Shown: positions 12,021 to 22,544, numbered from the stretch's first letter. The stretch: DNA of 64,000 nucleotides from Loripinus fragilis (GCA_964019695.1 OZ026522.1:16366687-16430686); one strand, 5' to 3'. The notes: generated from the letters alone by a model not told the origin. Program-made: numbers and translations.

Positions 12021-13816
12021 AAAGTAAGAAAAATTGTGGAGATCAGGAGTCGATACAATCAAGTACCACACCTGACCCAGGACATCGTATGTGAAAATGA
12101 CAAAAACACAAGAAAACATCAGATACGAGAGAGCTAAGTGGTCAGCCCTTTCCCAACAGGTGATCACAAGGCTGCAAGAAACAGACATAGCAGTATGACA
12201 AGGACAAACACAAATAACAAAAAAGATCCACAAAAGAAGCACTGCCTTGGAATGATCAGTAAGAAAATTACTGGAAGGCTTAAACTAGTTCCACGGTACC
12301 AACCCCACCCTTAATCTCAATGGGGACCAAGACACACAGAGGTTTGGCCCGCATGAAAGATCCCCAACCCATCCACGAATTATCTCCCAGTACACACAAA
12401 TCAAGATATAAAAAGGAGACAGAGCAAAGATAAGGAATCAACAGGTACCGGAGCAAAATAAATCCAACAGTTAAACCCTGATGGGGCTGTCAACAGACGC
12501 AGCATCTGGCCCCAACCATCCCATTCATAGATGAAAAGTTCCAAAGCCGGACCCATCACAGAGCTCGAAGCCCGACCCACCAGCATGCAACCAAAGAGAA
12601 AAGCAAAGCCGCCAACCATGACTGGGTAGAACACCAAGCACGCACACCAATGGTATTACCATTTTTATATAATGAAACATTATTTTATCAAAGCGAGCTG
12701 AAAGACCACCAGTGCCAACATTTTTTTTAATTTATACACTAAGTCGCCAAAAAACGCCGGTTCCAAACGTCCCTGGCGCAAGAGAATTTTAAGTCCAACA
12801 CAGAGCCTAGATACCAAACCACAGCACCGGTAACATAACCTAGAAAAAACCATGCGAAGCCCACGACACCGATAGCCTTGCTTAAGAAAACTCCATGCCT
12901 ACAGCCCACTTCTAGTGCCAAGCCAGCAACATGGCCAGACGCCCAAGCAAACCAGACAAGCTAAGAAGCAAAACCCAAACAGGATGCAGAGCGAAGAACA
13001 TCAGCATGCAAAAACTGAAAATTGATAACTTTAAGGTTAAAATCGTCACGTTTATCGCAAATTTTGGTAGAAACAATATTATCAGAAACGGACAAATACA
13101 TGTCCCAAAACGCGGCCCCCGCACCAGAGGCATTAGCCCTACCAAGCTGGAGCCTCAAAGGACATACCTAACCCACCACACCATCAAAATAAATAGTATT
13201 TATGTTCAAAACACCATCCAAAAATAAGTCTCAACAACACCAGCCAGCCCACCATCAGAAAGAGACACCACAAAACAAGAACAAACCAGCAACCAGGGGA
13301 ACACAACCATCGTTCAAAGGAACCCCTACAATCCGCCTACACAATCTAGCGTCAAACCATGCAAAATGCTGCCCAACAAAAGGGCCAGCGCAATACACAC
13401 ATTTTGACAAAATCATACATGACACTTTGTTGGCCCCCTGAAGTGAAAAATGCACCTCTGCCATCACTTGCAAGGCAAGGAGAGCCATCCTTCAATCAAA
13501 TCAATAAGTTTATCTGTCATGAAAATATGAGGCAATGCCACACAAAGGGTGGGAAACCACACGCAGACAAACCAGACACACCGAAACCCCCAAGACCATG
13601 CCTGTCCAATATCCTACCAGAACCCACACCAGACCAAAACAGACCCCCATGGATCCCTCGCAACCCCCACCCAAGCAGCACTCAACTGCATGCCAACCAA
13701 AAGCGGCAAGACAAGAGGCCAACAATTCAGAAAGCTCCGCTGCAGTACAAGAACTGGATCCTGCAATAAATCTTGCCCAACAGGGGTTCCAATGAAGTCC
13801 AGGCAACCAGCACAAC
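12021..13816 (-). mobile_element. Family X long copy: decayed 1.8-kb element inside the satellite, possibly with tyrosine-recombinase remnants
   Basis: Satellite text stops at AAGTGTTAGT (12020) and resumes at GTAAGTCACAC (13817), so the borders are sharp. The first 280 bases (12021-12300) are the end shared with copies at 0.4, 40.9 and 52.3 kb; this copy is the most complete. On the minus strand, broken frames contain pieces that resemble molluscan tyrosine-recombinase/SGNH fusion proteins: ELSELLASCLA, GIASYFHDR, a VCPLR tract, and GAVVWYLGS. This reading is tentative; several stops and shifts break it, and another origin is possible. Confidence 0.5.
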
Positions 13817-13892
13817 GTAAGTCACACAATAGCAAAGCTAACTCTTGTCACTTATTATAAGTCACTAAAGATCACAGGCTAATCCTTGATAC
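13817..13892 (+). repeat. Satellite remnant beyond the family X insertion
   Basis: GTAAGTCACACAATAGC and GTCACTAAAGATCACAGGC are satellite units, about 1.8 units long. They mark the original right side of block A and lead directly into U-a. Confidence 0.75.
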
Positions 13893-13977
13893 GGTTAGCA
13901 TTTGCTATCATTTATGGTAGCTAACTGCCTCTGAAAATTGTGTAGGCCTACTGAAATGGCGTTACCAGAACGATGAA

Positions 13978-14167
13978 AAAGTTACGCACATCCAAGGGAG
14001 ACTACTGGATCAATCAATGATTATCTTCAATTGTGTCCCTTTTCAAATAAAGGTAAGAATTTGCTCCCAAAGAGCGCGAATTCTATCCTTTATCGTATAA
14101 ATAATCACTTTTACCACATTAGGTGATCTCCCTTGATTGTTATTATTTGTATTACGCATGTGCGTAA
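13978..14167. repeat. Dispersed inverted-repeat element R3, copy 1
   Basis: Left AGTTACGCACATCCAAGGGAG and right end TTACGCATGTGCGTAA (14152-14167). The interior contains CAATTGTGTCCCTTTTCAAA and GAATTTGCTCCC. It is the inverted counterpart of 56014-56245. Inserted within U-a. Confidence 0.55.
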
Positions 14168-14307
14168 CTTGCGTAATGGGTGCTACGCCAATGTACTGCA
14201 CTTGTGAACATGGATTTATAACACTGAAACCGTTAAGAATAAATGATCTTATTTTATCACAAGCAGTGAATTCAATGCATATCAATGCGAGTAAAATTGG
14301 TATTTTC

Positions 14308-14369
14308 TACAGTGAAAAACTATCGTATTTTTTCACTAGTGACTGATACGATTTATATTTTCACTGTAG
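14308..14369. repeat. Hairpin with TACAGTGAAAA / TTTTCACTGTA arms
   Basis: CTACAGTGAAAAACTATCGTA...GATACGATTTATATTTTCACTGTAG, quoted as two ends, folds into an imperfect stem of about 27 bases. It is one of several TTTCAC/GTGAAA palindromes in the window. Confidence 0.6.
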
Positions 14370-14747
14370 CAAAACAAGGCTTTCTTGGCAACTTTGGGAC
14401 TGGGATTTTTTATCAAAAGGTTTTAAGTGAAGGATATTTATCAGAAATAACGCTACGCATGTTGTGACGTCAACATCAAACATAATGACGTCACTGTTCG
14501 ACCTGGCGTTGCGCCAGTTTGCACGTGACGCCTACCCTAAGACACACCCAATAGAATTTCTTTAAATGCTGATTTCTTACGTTTCATTCGTTAAAATATG
14601 ATTCTAAGCCATTTTCTAGGTGCAAACTACCATACAGTGCAAAAGTCAAATCGAACGAGAAACGACAAAGGAAAAAGTTAAGTTGTGCTTTCTGTATTTC
14701 CGTTGAGTATAAAATAAAAAGAAAATTTACTTTTTTTTGGCAAATAA

Positions 14748-14866
14748 ATGTACCAAATATATTTCATCTCGTGCGGTGAAAATATCAGCATTTTCACTCG
14801 TGCTACGCACTCGTGAAAAATACTGATTTTTTCACCGCACTCGTTGAAATACATGTATGTTTGGTA
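14748..14866. repeat. Large palindrome, arms about 55 bp
   Basis: TACCAAATATATTTCATCTC...GTGCGGTGAAAAT at left mirrors TTTTTTCACCGCAC...TTGAAATAC...GTTTGGTA at right, around GTGCTACGCAC. Probably a small foldback element; non-coding. Confidence 0.7.
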
Positions 14867-15102
14867 ATCACCTAAAAAAGTAAGTATTCTCCATATATGA
14901 AATCATTTTCATATTTGAATTTTATCCTATTGTCTGCGCAGGCGCGATACTCAAAGAATCGACGAGTATGCGATAGCCATGCCACCTATGGATTAAATAT
15001 TGATTTGATCCATGTATATTTCACAGTTGGAAAATGCTGTTTTTATGTGAAACTCTTACCTTTTCGTAGAATAACTAAATATAGATGTTTTTGCGGGTGT
15101 AA

Positions 15103-15122
15103 CTAGTCACGTGACTGATATA
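15103..15122. promoter_or_regulatory. Conserved palindromic ACTAGTCACGTGACTGATAT motif in the spacer unit
   Basis: GTCACGTGAC is a perfect palindrome containing the E-box CACGTG. Aligned positions recur in U-b (19002, GTCACGTGACTGATA), U-c (about 25746, GTCACGTTACTG), U-d (30728, GTCATGTGACTG), U-e (34629, GTCAAGTGACTG) and U-f (44653, GTCACGCGACTG). Only some copies keep the palindrome. A regulatory role is speculative. Confidence 0.3.
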
Positions 15123-15357
15123 TTTACCAGCGGTACCAACATAAATGTTATAACTACCAGCTTGAAAAGTATTAAGGACTTGAATGTGCAGGGTAAGTCA
15201 TGTTTTATTGATGATTTGTGTGTGCAGGCCTTTTAAAATGCTTATTTTATAATCGAGAAACATGTCTTTGTAACTATGACACTGGGTTGACATGAAATTG
15301 TATTACAATAAAGGCTCTACTTATAGGGCTTACGTAAAACAGGTTCTGGAGGGCATT

Positions 15358-16344
15358 GTTGAACCGCAAATTTCACATTTCGCAAATTTCACACCGTTTG
15401 AAGAATTGGTACCAAAAGGTCACTTTTGGAAAATGTGAAATTTGCGTATGGTCAATTTCGATAATTTTTGGGGTCTAACATCTGTGCTCAAATTTCACAT
15501 CTTCCTCATTTTTAATTGTGAAGAATTGGTACGTATTGGTGTCATCTGCGAAGGACTGGTTCAATTTTTTCTGAGATGTGAAGAATTGGTACTCAATTTT
15601 CACAAATGTGAGGAATCGGTACCATTTCTTCGCACGAAATTTTCCTGCACTGATTGAAAAATCTCCAAAGATTCTCAACCTAAAATTAAAAGACTAGTGT
15701 TTGTTTCTGTATCTACATGGACACAAGCTGGCGAGTCAGGAGCATGAACTCCAAAGAAACGTTTTCTCGTGACGCGGCTCATATAATTGATTTGAAGTCT
15801 TTCGATTGTTTGATTTGATTTTTACGTCCTATCAACAATCTTTCATTTAAACAGGGACGGGTCTTCCTGGGTTGAACCAATACTAAGCTAGGATAAATTT
15901 GTCTTGCTCAAGAACCACAACGCAGTGACGCCGGTGAGGCTCGAACCCGCGGACCCTCGGTCTCGAGTCAAACACTCACCACTAAGCCACTGCGCTCCCT
16001 ACATTTGCAGTCCTACTCCTGTCCAAGATTCTCCAATTGTAAAACATATGAAATTTATCTGTAAACTGTTTGAACCACGTTATAAAATCCTGACACATAT
16101 GTGAAGAATTGGAATCGAATGCAAAATGCAGTAGATTCGGGGGTATTTTATCGATGTGAAGATTTGGCATGTATGCTACATATATTTTCACTACGTGCGC
16201 AAATTTCACAAAATGTGAAATATTGGTATGAAATATGTGACGTATTGGTACCAATTTTTCACGCGCTGTGAAAAATTGGTACCAATTTTTGGTACCAATT
16301 TTTCACAGTGTGAAATTTGCGAAATGTGAAATTTGCGGTTCAAC
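15358..16344. mobile_element. hAT-like non-autonomous element with perfect 37-bp TIRs and 8-bp target duplication
   Basis: AGGGCATT at 15350-15357 is repeated at 16345-16352. Between them the element starts GTTGAACCGCAAATTTCAC and ends with the exact reverse complement; 37 of 37 terminal bases match. Removing the element restores the continuous U-unit text (AGGGCATT followed by GATATTATAGGACAAG) seen in other copies. The interior is filled with reiterated GTGAAGAATTGGTACC-type motifs on both strands and has no transposase frame. An 8-bp duplication is the hAT superfamily hallmark. A SINE (15805-15998) is nested inside. Confidence 0.9.
15805..15998 (-). mobile_element. tRNA-derived SINE, nested in the hAT-like element
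   Basis: Read on the minus strand: GCGCAGTGGCTTAGTGGTGAG gives an A box (TGGCTTAGTGG) and GGGTTCGAGCC (15938-15948 complement) a B box. A conserved central block follows (TTCTTGAGCAAGACAAATTTATC, GGTTCAACCCAGG, GACCCGTCCCTG). The same organisation is at 17855-18030, and the 3' half at 54935-55037. Non-coding. Confidence 0.85.
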
Positions 16345-16730
16345 AGGGCATTGATATTATAGGACAAGAAAAAAGTTCAAAGGAACAGCAGAACAAATAT
16401 ACAGAAATGAGGGCTAATTGAAACAGAATGTTATATTTAATTTTGTTTTGAAAATGAAAAGGGCATTAGTAGTTATTAGTGTTATTAGTGCTGAAAAAGG
16501 TCCTGGAAGTACATGGCAGTTCAAAGTTGCAAATGTACTAAACTATTGAAACAGGCATTACATGTATCCACTATACCTTAAATTAACAGTGTTTAAGAAT
16601 GTGTATTTTTAAACAGATGTGGTCGAAAACTGGAACATGAGGTGATTTTACTAAAAATAGTCAATTTTACTTCCTCGTAAGCCACGCTGCGGTAAAAGGT
16701 CTCAAACATATCCCAAACTTAACTACGTAG

Positions 16731-16838
16731 TAGTTATACCATGGGCTGTCTGCCTGTACGTGGAGATAATCCACGAGCTTTAGCGAGTGAATTATCTTAC
16801 GTACAGGTGGACAAACATGGTATAACTATTTTATACCA
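16731..16838. repeat. Palindromic foldback (GGTATAACTA type)
   Basis: TAGTTATACCATG...GTCTGCCTGTACGTGGAGATAAT at left is mirrored by ATTATCTTACGTACAGGTGGAC...CATGGTATAACTA at right. It interrupts or follows the end of U-a. 16839-17310 has nothing recognised except short AATCACTT-type repeats. Confidence 0.65.
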
Positions 16839-17312
16839 CCTACATCAGTGTAGACCTTGCACATCATGAGATATTTAGTGCTAAAGTTGGTAAGGGTGGT
16901 ATAAAGTTAATTGCCCAGTTTCGAATCACTTTACTTGAAGGCGGATGCCAAATATTTGCTCGGAGGAAATAAGATTCCGTCTTTACTGTTAAAAAGCACT
17001 ATGATTCCCCTAAATAATGAATTTCAGTTTGTTTCACTCGGACTCTGCTTCGAGTCATACAATGGCCTTGAAGTAGACCGCCAATTGGCCTAGTTTCGGA
17101 TCATTTTCCCAGTTTCGAGTCACTTCTGCAATTCCCAGAAAATACATTCTACAATGCGCTTGCGTTATTTTTTATCTATTTGTTAGCTTAATCACTACTT
17201 CCAAAGACAAACAAGATACATCATTTTACCGTATTCATTGCAATAAACATCAAGGCCTGCGCCGATCCAGACCCTTCGTTTTCCACTTTGTGGTGATTGG
17301 GTTAGGCACGCA

Positions 17313-17400
17313 TCAGCAATCAGCAATATATAAAAGCACTCTGTGAACAACGTCGTCTGACTAATCAGTTGGACTGTTCCATGGCCAGTTTTTCGGAGTA
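17313..17400 (+). promoter_or_regulatory. Candidate TATA-type promoter (weak)
   Basis: TATATAAAAGC at about 17327-17337 is preceded by GATTGGG, an inverted CCAAT, at about 17297, and followed about 30 bases later by CGTCGTCTGACTAATCAG. No credible coding exon follows; the nearest ATG frame stops after six codons. It could be a chance match. Confidence 0.2.
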
Positions 17401-17550
17401 GTGTGTAGAGAAAATAGGCTGTAGTGTGGTTATCTGTTTCTGTCCTCGGGAATCCCCATTAGGTTAACACAACCCACTCTAGAAATTTACACAGACTTGC
17501 GAGTCTTAAAACAACAATACATGTATAAATACGCAAAATAAGAGGAGCAG

Positions 17551-17710
17551 TCGTGGTGTTGTGGATAAACCACTCGTCTTGTACCCAGGGGTTCCGAGTT
17601 CGATTCCTGGCTCATCCAGTCTGTTAGATGAGACTCCAAACCCTGGCACCGTCTCCATATTACCTTATATGTTGACAGTTCATTAAACACAAACTCACTC
17701 ACTCTCTCAT
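17551..17710 (+). mobile_element. tRNA-like SINE head
   Basis: GGTGTTGTGGATAAACC approximates an A box and GAGTTCGATTCCTGG a B box, 45 bases apart. The ends GAGGAGC and GCTCATC pair at 6 of 7 positions. The anticodon stem does not form, so I take it as a SINE or tRNA pseudogene rather than a tRNA gene. Confidence 0.55.
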
Positions 17711-17854
17711 GCAACATAAGAGGATAATCAGCACACAGGCATGTTCATGTCCGACCAGGTCAGTACCCCGAAAGACAGACTTTCTTGCACCGCGGCCAAT
17801 GATTTATGCAAACATTCACCAGCGCGATTTCGCTGCAGCTGAGTAAGAGGAACA

Positions 17855-18030
17855 TTTGATTTGATTCTATACGTCCCATTTAACATTATTTAGTCATGTC
17901 GGGACGGGTCTTATTGGGTTGAACCAGTGCTTAGCAGATGATAAAGTGTCTTGCTCAAGGACACAACGCAGTGCCTCCTGTGAGTCTCGAACCCGCAACC
18001 ACTAGACTGTACCACTGAGCCACCGCGCTC
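17855..18030 (-). mobile_element. tRNA-derived SINE, second copy of the 15.8-kb family
   Basis: On the minus strand: GAGCGCGGTGGCTCAGTGG (A box), GCGGGTTCGAGACTC (B box), then GTTGTGTCCTTGAGCAAGACACTTTATC, shown here as GTCCTTGAGCAAGACAC, and AAGACCCGTCCCGAC. It is closer to a consensus than the nested copy because the A and B boxes are intact. Confidence 0.85.
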
Positions 18031-18324
18031 AGGAATAATTAATGGTTTTGATGTACGGAATTGGTAACCCCTTACGAGAAGGATATCCTTAATACGAGAT
18101 CAAACTCAAATATTTGGGAAGGTTGAGGGTTTAGCCGAATAATGATGATGACAAGCAGTTAACCAGTATTTCGTGTACATACTTTCGCTTGTAACTGACA
18201 ACAACCCTTCTTGATTGACTGGTCTCCCTTTAATAGCTTGTAAGCATAGAGCTTTATGAACGTGGGGAACCAATCTACCCTGCTTGAATGATTAGAATTA
18301 CCGCAGAAATTATTTCATGATCAA

Positions 18325-18432
18325 TCTCCACGAAAGTAAAGTATGGGACCAGGCCGGGATCGAACTCGCGACCCCTGATCTGCAATCAGACTCGCATCTG
18401 TTGCCAGACACGTTACCGACTGCTGAGAGGTT
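18325..18432 (-). mobile_element. tRNA-like SINE head with Cys(GCA)-like anticodon arm
   Basis: On the minus strand, GAGTTCGATCCCGG is a B box. TCTGA-TTGCAGA-TCAGG forms a five-pair stem with GCA centred in a seven-base loop, as in tRNA-Cys. The D-arm side is too long and the acceptor stem is not closed, so it is tRNA-derived rather than a working tRNA. Confidence 0.5.
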
Positions 18433-18592
18433 TTATTTCGAATTATTAATAGTTCAAGACATTAATATATATACCCCCTCCCTCCCCCCCCCAAAAAAAA
18501 GAGGATTATTATCAGTTGATTTCTCTATCAAACATAAGTTTTGGACGGTATAAGGGACGAAACGTCTTTTACGCACCCTAAACATATACCGG

Positions 18593-18812
18593 GGCGGAGA
18601 TCCAGGATTTCAGGAAAGAGGGTTTAAATGTATAAATGTGTGGGGGTTTCGCTTTACTGATTTGATCTTATTTTCTTAAACATCCCATAAAAATGAAAAG
18701 ATTTCGTTTTTATAGGATATTTAAAAAACGGGGAACAGAGAGGGGAGGAGGGGGGGGGGGCGGTTCGAGAAAAACCCTTGAACCCCCCCCCCCCCCCCCT
18801 GGATCCGCGACT
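18593..18812. mobile_element. Foldback repeat, copy 2 (GGGCGGAGATCCAGG / CCTGGATCCGCG)
   Basis: Same family as 2664-2893: GGCGGAGATCCAGGATTTC at left, poly-C then CTGGATCCGCGAC at right, and internal inverted CCCATAAAAATGAAAAG/TTCGTTTTTATAGG arms. Long G and C homopolymers (18750-18800) may be assembly-sensitive. Confidence 0.65.
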
Positions 18813-19722
18813 GATATGTTATTATAGACAGTTAATCAAATAGATCATGGAAAGTCCCTTAATTAGCTCTGCACCCTGTGCACCCTTTATTTTGAATTAG
18901 CGAGTATTTCGAAAAGGAAGTTTTTAAATGCTGTTTTTATGTGAAACCGGTCTACTTTTTCGTGGAATAACTAAATATAGATGTTTTAGCAGTTGTTACT
19001 AGTCACGTGACTGATATAGTATACTTTGTTTGAAAATTACTTAAATGTGCAGAGTAAGTTATGTTTTATTTGTAGATTGGGTGTACATTGTACAAGTCTT
19101 TTAAAATGGTTATTTTAAAATCGAGAAACCTGTGTTTATAACTATCAGACTGGACTGATTAAAGTCAGGAGTTTCGTAAACCGGTTCAGGAGGACATATT
19201 GGGACATAAAAAGTTAAATTGACAAAATAAAAGGAACAACAGAACAAATGTACTGAAAGGAGGGTTTATTGAATCATAGACTACTTAGTTTTGTTTAAAA
19301 GTGAAAAGGGAATTTGTGCTGAACTCGTTCGCCGCAAGTTCCTTATGTACTTGGAATTCTAATTGGAATATAAATGGGTAAGATGCAAGTATACATGTAC
19401 AGGTATCCACCTTTAATACCTTTAATTTACAGTTTCCGTCAATAGTTGTTGCTTAATTGAAAATAAAGAATTTTTTTTTAAACAGTCGAGTTCGAAAACA
19501 AGAACATCAGGTGATCTTGTAAATTTCACTTCCTCGTCAGCCGCGCGGCAGTAAAAAGGTCTCCCTGCACACAAAACCCAAAAATAAATGATTGCAGTCC
19601 CCGCAGTCCAATATTGTAGGACCGCACAAAGTTCAAGCGGGTTTGCCAATAGATCCAAATATAGCCACAGACACTTGGGGTCAGCAGAGCTTTTGGATTC
19701 GTACAATTTTTTTATTCAAAAT

Positions 19723-19953
19723 ATGAGCTACGACATAAGATTTCCCATAATGTGGTATGTGCGACCAGTAAAGCCTCAAATCAGCCTGCGCATACGCGCA
19801 GTCTGATCAGAGCCTATGCTAGTCGCTTGAATATTATATTAGTGATAGGCTAAGCTTCCGACCCAACATCATTTGGAGTGGAGGCTGCACAAGGTCGTTT
19901 GAGTCTACACTTGTCAAACTGCCACATAGTTGAAACTCACGTGTCGGGGCTCA
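19723..19953. mobile_element. R1 dispersed TIR element, copy 2
   Basis: Left GAGCTACGACATAAGA...ATAATGTGGTATGTGCGACC and right TGTCAAACTGCCACAT...GTGTCGGGGCTC are inverted repeats. Internal hairpin CCTGCGCATACGCGCAGTC. Inserted in U-b, in reverse orientation to copy 1. Confidence 0.75.
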
Positions 19954-20229
19954 ATCTAGAACGCAGATGTCAGAAAAATAGCCCTTGACAATATGAAAGA
20001 CATTTGAAAAAAAACGCTTATTTCGCAGGATGATTTAAAATATACAAGTGTCTGTCTGTGATCAATTCTGTGAATTAAATGTGTTAAATGAATTTCGAGA
20101 ATATCAGATTTCATAAAAAATAATGAATTTGAATTATTATTTTCATACAGACATGTTAGAAAACAAACTTAAGTTTCTAGTTCCTCTCAGTTTATTATAC
20201 GACCCTAAGAAAGTCCAACGGATTACAAT

Positions 20230-21453
20230 CTCGGGGGGAGGGGGGTAACTACCTTTATATTTGACATAGTACAGATGTGCGGCCTGAATAGCCCCCTTTT
20301 TCAGCGCTGCCAGGTATACGATAAGCCCCATTTTTCTAAGAAAAGTATATGACTTAGCAGACCAAGTTTTTTCAACATTGATATATGCATGGTCCCATTT
20401 TCTGACTTCCTTTTATAAAATACTCATATTTTTGCCCAGATATTCAGCTCAGAAACCAAAATTAAAATATTTATTTGTGAATTTTGTTTACAGATAGCAA
20501 AGTGGGTATATAAAAAATCAAAGAACAGTATATGAATACAATGTATGTAAACATTTTGTTCAATCAAGTATATAGGTCATTTTTTTCGAAGACCAAGTAT
20601 ACCCGACAAAAAAAGAAACACACCACTTAGAACTGTTCAACTCTCAGGAAAATCACAAGTGATAGGCCAATTTAGTTTATATCAGTGCAAAGGTATATCA
20701 GTTACTGCTGCGTCACACGTCTTTTGCAATCAGGCGTCGAAAATGTGTTAAAGAAAATCGGTCACGAATCAAGCGGGGTCAAATTGTAAAGTCACAGGAA
20801 ATAAGCGTTTTTATAATGCTCTCTTGCTGGATAAGTTCAATCAATTGGATTCATCTCAGAAGACCAAATTGTACCCAGACACTTATTCTTTGCAAATTGT
20901 ATCTTTAAATTCAGCATTCGCGATAATTGAACGCTAGGTAGCCAATGTAGTGACTACACTTTGGATAACGATTCCACACTGGAGATAAACCTTACAAACA
21001 TTTAAAGATTTCAACATTGTTTTTTATCAATTTAAATGATCCTAACTGATGAAAATGGGTTTTGGAATAACAAAAAAGCATCATTAAACACATTGGTTGT
21101 CTCACACAACGACAACATATCGTTTTCATAATTTGCTAATGTAAAACATACTCGGAATTTCATGTAGACAGTAGCGTTGAATTAACGCTTCCAAAACTCC
21201 TTTACCCTTCGCAATGATGTGTTTTGAGACTACACAGTAAAAGTACAGATACTCATCTACGTCACATTAAAGTTTTAGTAAAATTTAATCAGAAATGATT
21301 ATTTCATGACAATTAACATTTTCGTATTAAAAGGAGATCTTAATGGGAAAATCGTAGTGGTGCGTTTCTTTTTTTGTCGGGTATATATGATTGAGGTAGG
21401 TTTCGCACACCGGTTCTAAAATTATCCACAAGTTACCCCCCCCCCCCCCCGAG
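20230..21453. mobile_element. hAT-like element with CTCGGGGGG ends and 8-bp target duplication, disrupted by a nested Tc1/mariner-like element
   Basis: ATTACAAT (20222-20229) and ATTCCAAT (21454-21461) flank ends CTCGGGGGGAGGGGGGTAAC and GTTACCCCC...CCCGAG. Other U copies read GGATTCCAATATAGCCCC without interruption (about 27226), giving the empty site. Minus the nested element it is about 440 bp, with no transposase. Confidence 0.75.
20600..21383. mobile_element. Tc1/mariner-like non-autonomous element with 27-bp TIRs and TA target duplication
   Basis: TIRs run from TACCCGACAAAAAAAGAAAC at left to its complement at right (GTTTCTTTTTTTGTCGGGTA), with one mismatch over 27 bases. TA dinucleotides flank it (20598-20599, 21384-21385). 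784 bp, no transposase frame. It lies inside the element 20230-21453, so it is the younger insertion. Confidence 0.85.
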
Positions 21454-21792
21454 ATTCCAATATGGCACCTGCCGTTTGCATGATCAATTTTACGACCCTA
21501 TGAATGCAAACAGATCTTTATAAGATGAAGCTGAAGACTAGTAGTCAGTAAAATTAGTAGTTCTTTGACATGTCAAAATTGAGGGTCAAGATCTGCGAGA
21601 TTCAGTCAACTTTAGTGATTAGTCTAAAAAATCTAAACTGACCCGCCAGGCAACGATAATGGAGCGCAACTGTGGCCAGAACTCCATATTGAAAGCCTGT
21701 GTGGGTGCTTAAAACTGGCAACAGTGCGTGCGCCTCATATTCCTTATGACAAGGGACCACACTGCACCGTCATAAAAACTGATAACTCTTTT

Positions 21793-21955
21793 TAGCTCAC
21801 CTGAGCCTTTGGCTCATGGAAAGCTTTTGTGATCATTGGATGTCCGGTGTCTGTCGTCCGTCGTCGTCGTCCGTCGTCAACAGTGGCTTCAAAGGACATC
21901 TTCTTAACTACTTGCTGGATTTGGACCAAACTTTTATAGGGCCTATTTACTAATT
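21793..21955 (+). repeat. TTAGCTCACC module, copy 1
   Basis: TTTTAGCTCACCTGAGCC...GGCTCATGGAAAGCTTTT hairpin followed by TCCGGTGTCTGTCGTCCGTCG and a run of CGTCGT. This is the bivalve-type repeat head also found at 46075. It leads into a tandem array, as it does there. Confidence 0.7.
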
Positions 21956-21982
21956 GTCAAATGGTTCCGCTCCATTGCATAC

Positions 21983-22528
21983 TACTTGACTTTTCGCTTA
22001 CTGTAAAGGCGGCAACTTTAATATTCATATCTGGGCGTGGTTTGGCTATTACATCTGCTAAGGAAGGGAAATCAGGTTTTATTTATAATTTGGTGAATAA
22101 TTAATAATTTGCTCGGGCCGCGCAGACGTGCGCGCATTTCATGAAAACCATTACTGTATACACACTGAACTCACATTTCTTAAACCTTACAGCGCATAAT
22201 CACAAAATGTATGTTTTTGTCGTCCACCCAAATATTTGAAGCCTTACAGACAAACAATGTCGACATAGATCAGACTGCTTCTGTAGGAGCAGTCGGATCT
22301 GGGTCCACAATGTTTGCCTCTATGCTTATGTTAAATAGACATTTCAGATGCAGTTGTTTTGCTGGCGTTTTAAGGACTAAAGAACGTGTTTTGCGTCTAT
22401 ACTAAGGTAATGGCGCAAGATGACACAGTTACTTTTGAATAATTCAGCTTTAACCTGTGTCTAAGGTTGACCAGTTCTAATTACGCATGCATGAGGTGCC
22501 GCCTTTACAGTAACCAAAAAGTCAAGTA
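21983..22528. mobile_element. MITE with 32-bp TIRs, TA at both ends
   Basis: TACTTGACTTTTCGCTTACT at left mirrors AGTAACCAAAAAGTCAAGTA at right, with 30 of 32 bases matching including GTAAAGGCGGCA/TGCCGCCTTTAC. If the terminal TA is the duplicated target, the element is 542 bp. A 64-residue frame inside (22211-22405) contains the bivalve-repeat text CAGACTGCTTCTGTAGGAGC and is not a credible gene. Confidence 0.8.
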
Positions 22529-22544
22529 ATATCTAGGTCACATA

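Larger units (their letters stand above)
13893..16720 (+). repeat. U-a: first copy of the spacer unit, interrupted
   Basis: Recognisable blocks in order: TTAGCATTTGC; ATGTATATTTCACAGTTGG.AAATGCTG (about 15010); ACTAGTCACGTGACTGATAT (15103-15122); CTTGAATGTGCAGGGTAAGT (about 15180); AGGGCATT (15350); and, after the hAT-like insertion, GGACAAGAAAA, GTCGAAAACTGGAACATGAGG and CTTCCTCG...CGGTAAAAGGTCTC ending near 16710. Non-coding in every copy. The 3' half of the unit is missing here. Confidence 0.75.
18905..21590 (+). repeat. U-b: second copy of the spacer unit, with nested insertions
   Basis: Blocks: AAATGCTGTTTTTATGTGAAAC (18929, shortened to AAATGCTGTTTTTATGTG), GTCACGTGACTGATAT, TAAATGTGCAGAGTAAGTTATG, CATTTGTGCTGAAC-like text, CTTCCTCG...GGTCTCCCTGCA, TTTGCCAATAGATCC. 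Also CGACCCTAAGAAAGTCCAACGGATTACAAT at 20200, continuing after the insertion as ATTCCAATATGG (21454) and GATGAAGCTGAAG. The satellite and the second half are absent. Confidence 0.7.

Noticed and set aside
13359..13860. Plus-strand frames of 86-136 residues rich in P, Q, T and K
   Set aside because: They lie opposite the better minus-strand similarity of the family X element and look like antisense shadows.
17551..17625. Functional tRNA gene
   Set aside because: A and B boxes and most of the acceptor stem are present, but the anticodon stem does not form and it continues into SINE-like sequence.
18340..18430. tRNA-Cys(GCA) gene
   Set aside because: The anticodon arm is good, but the D-arm side is too long and no acceptor stem closes; more likely a tRNA-derived SINE head.
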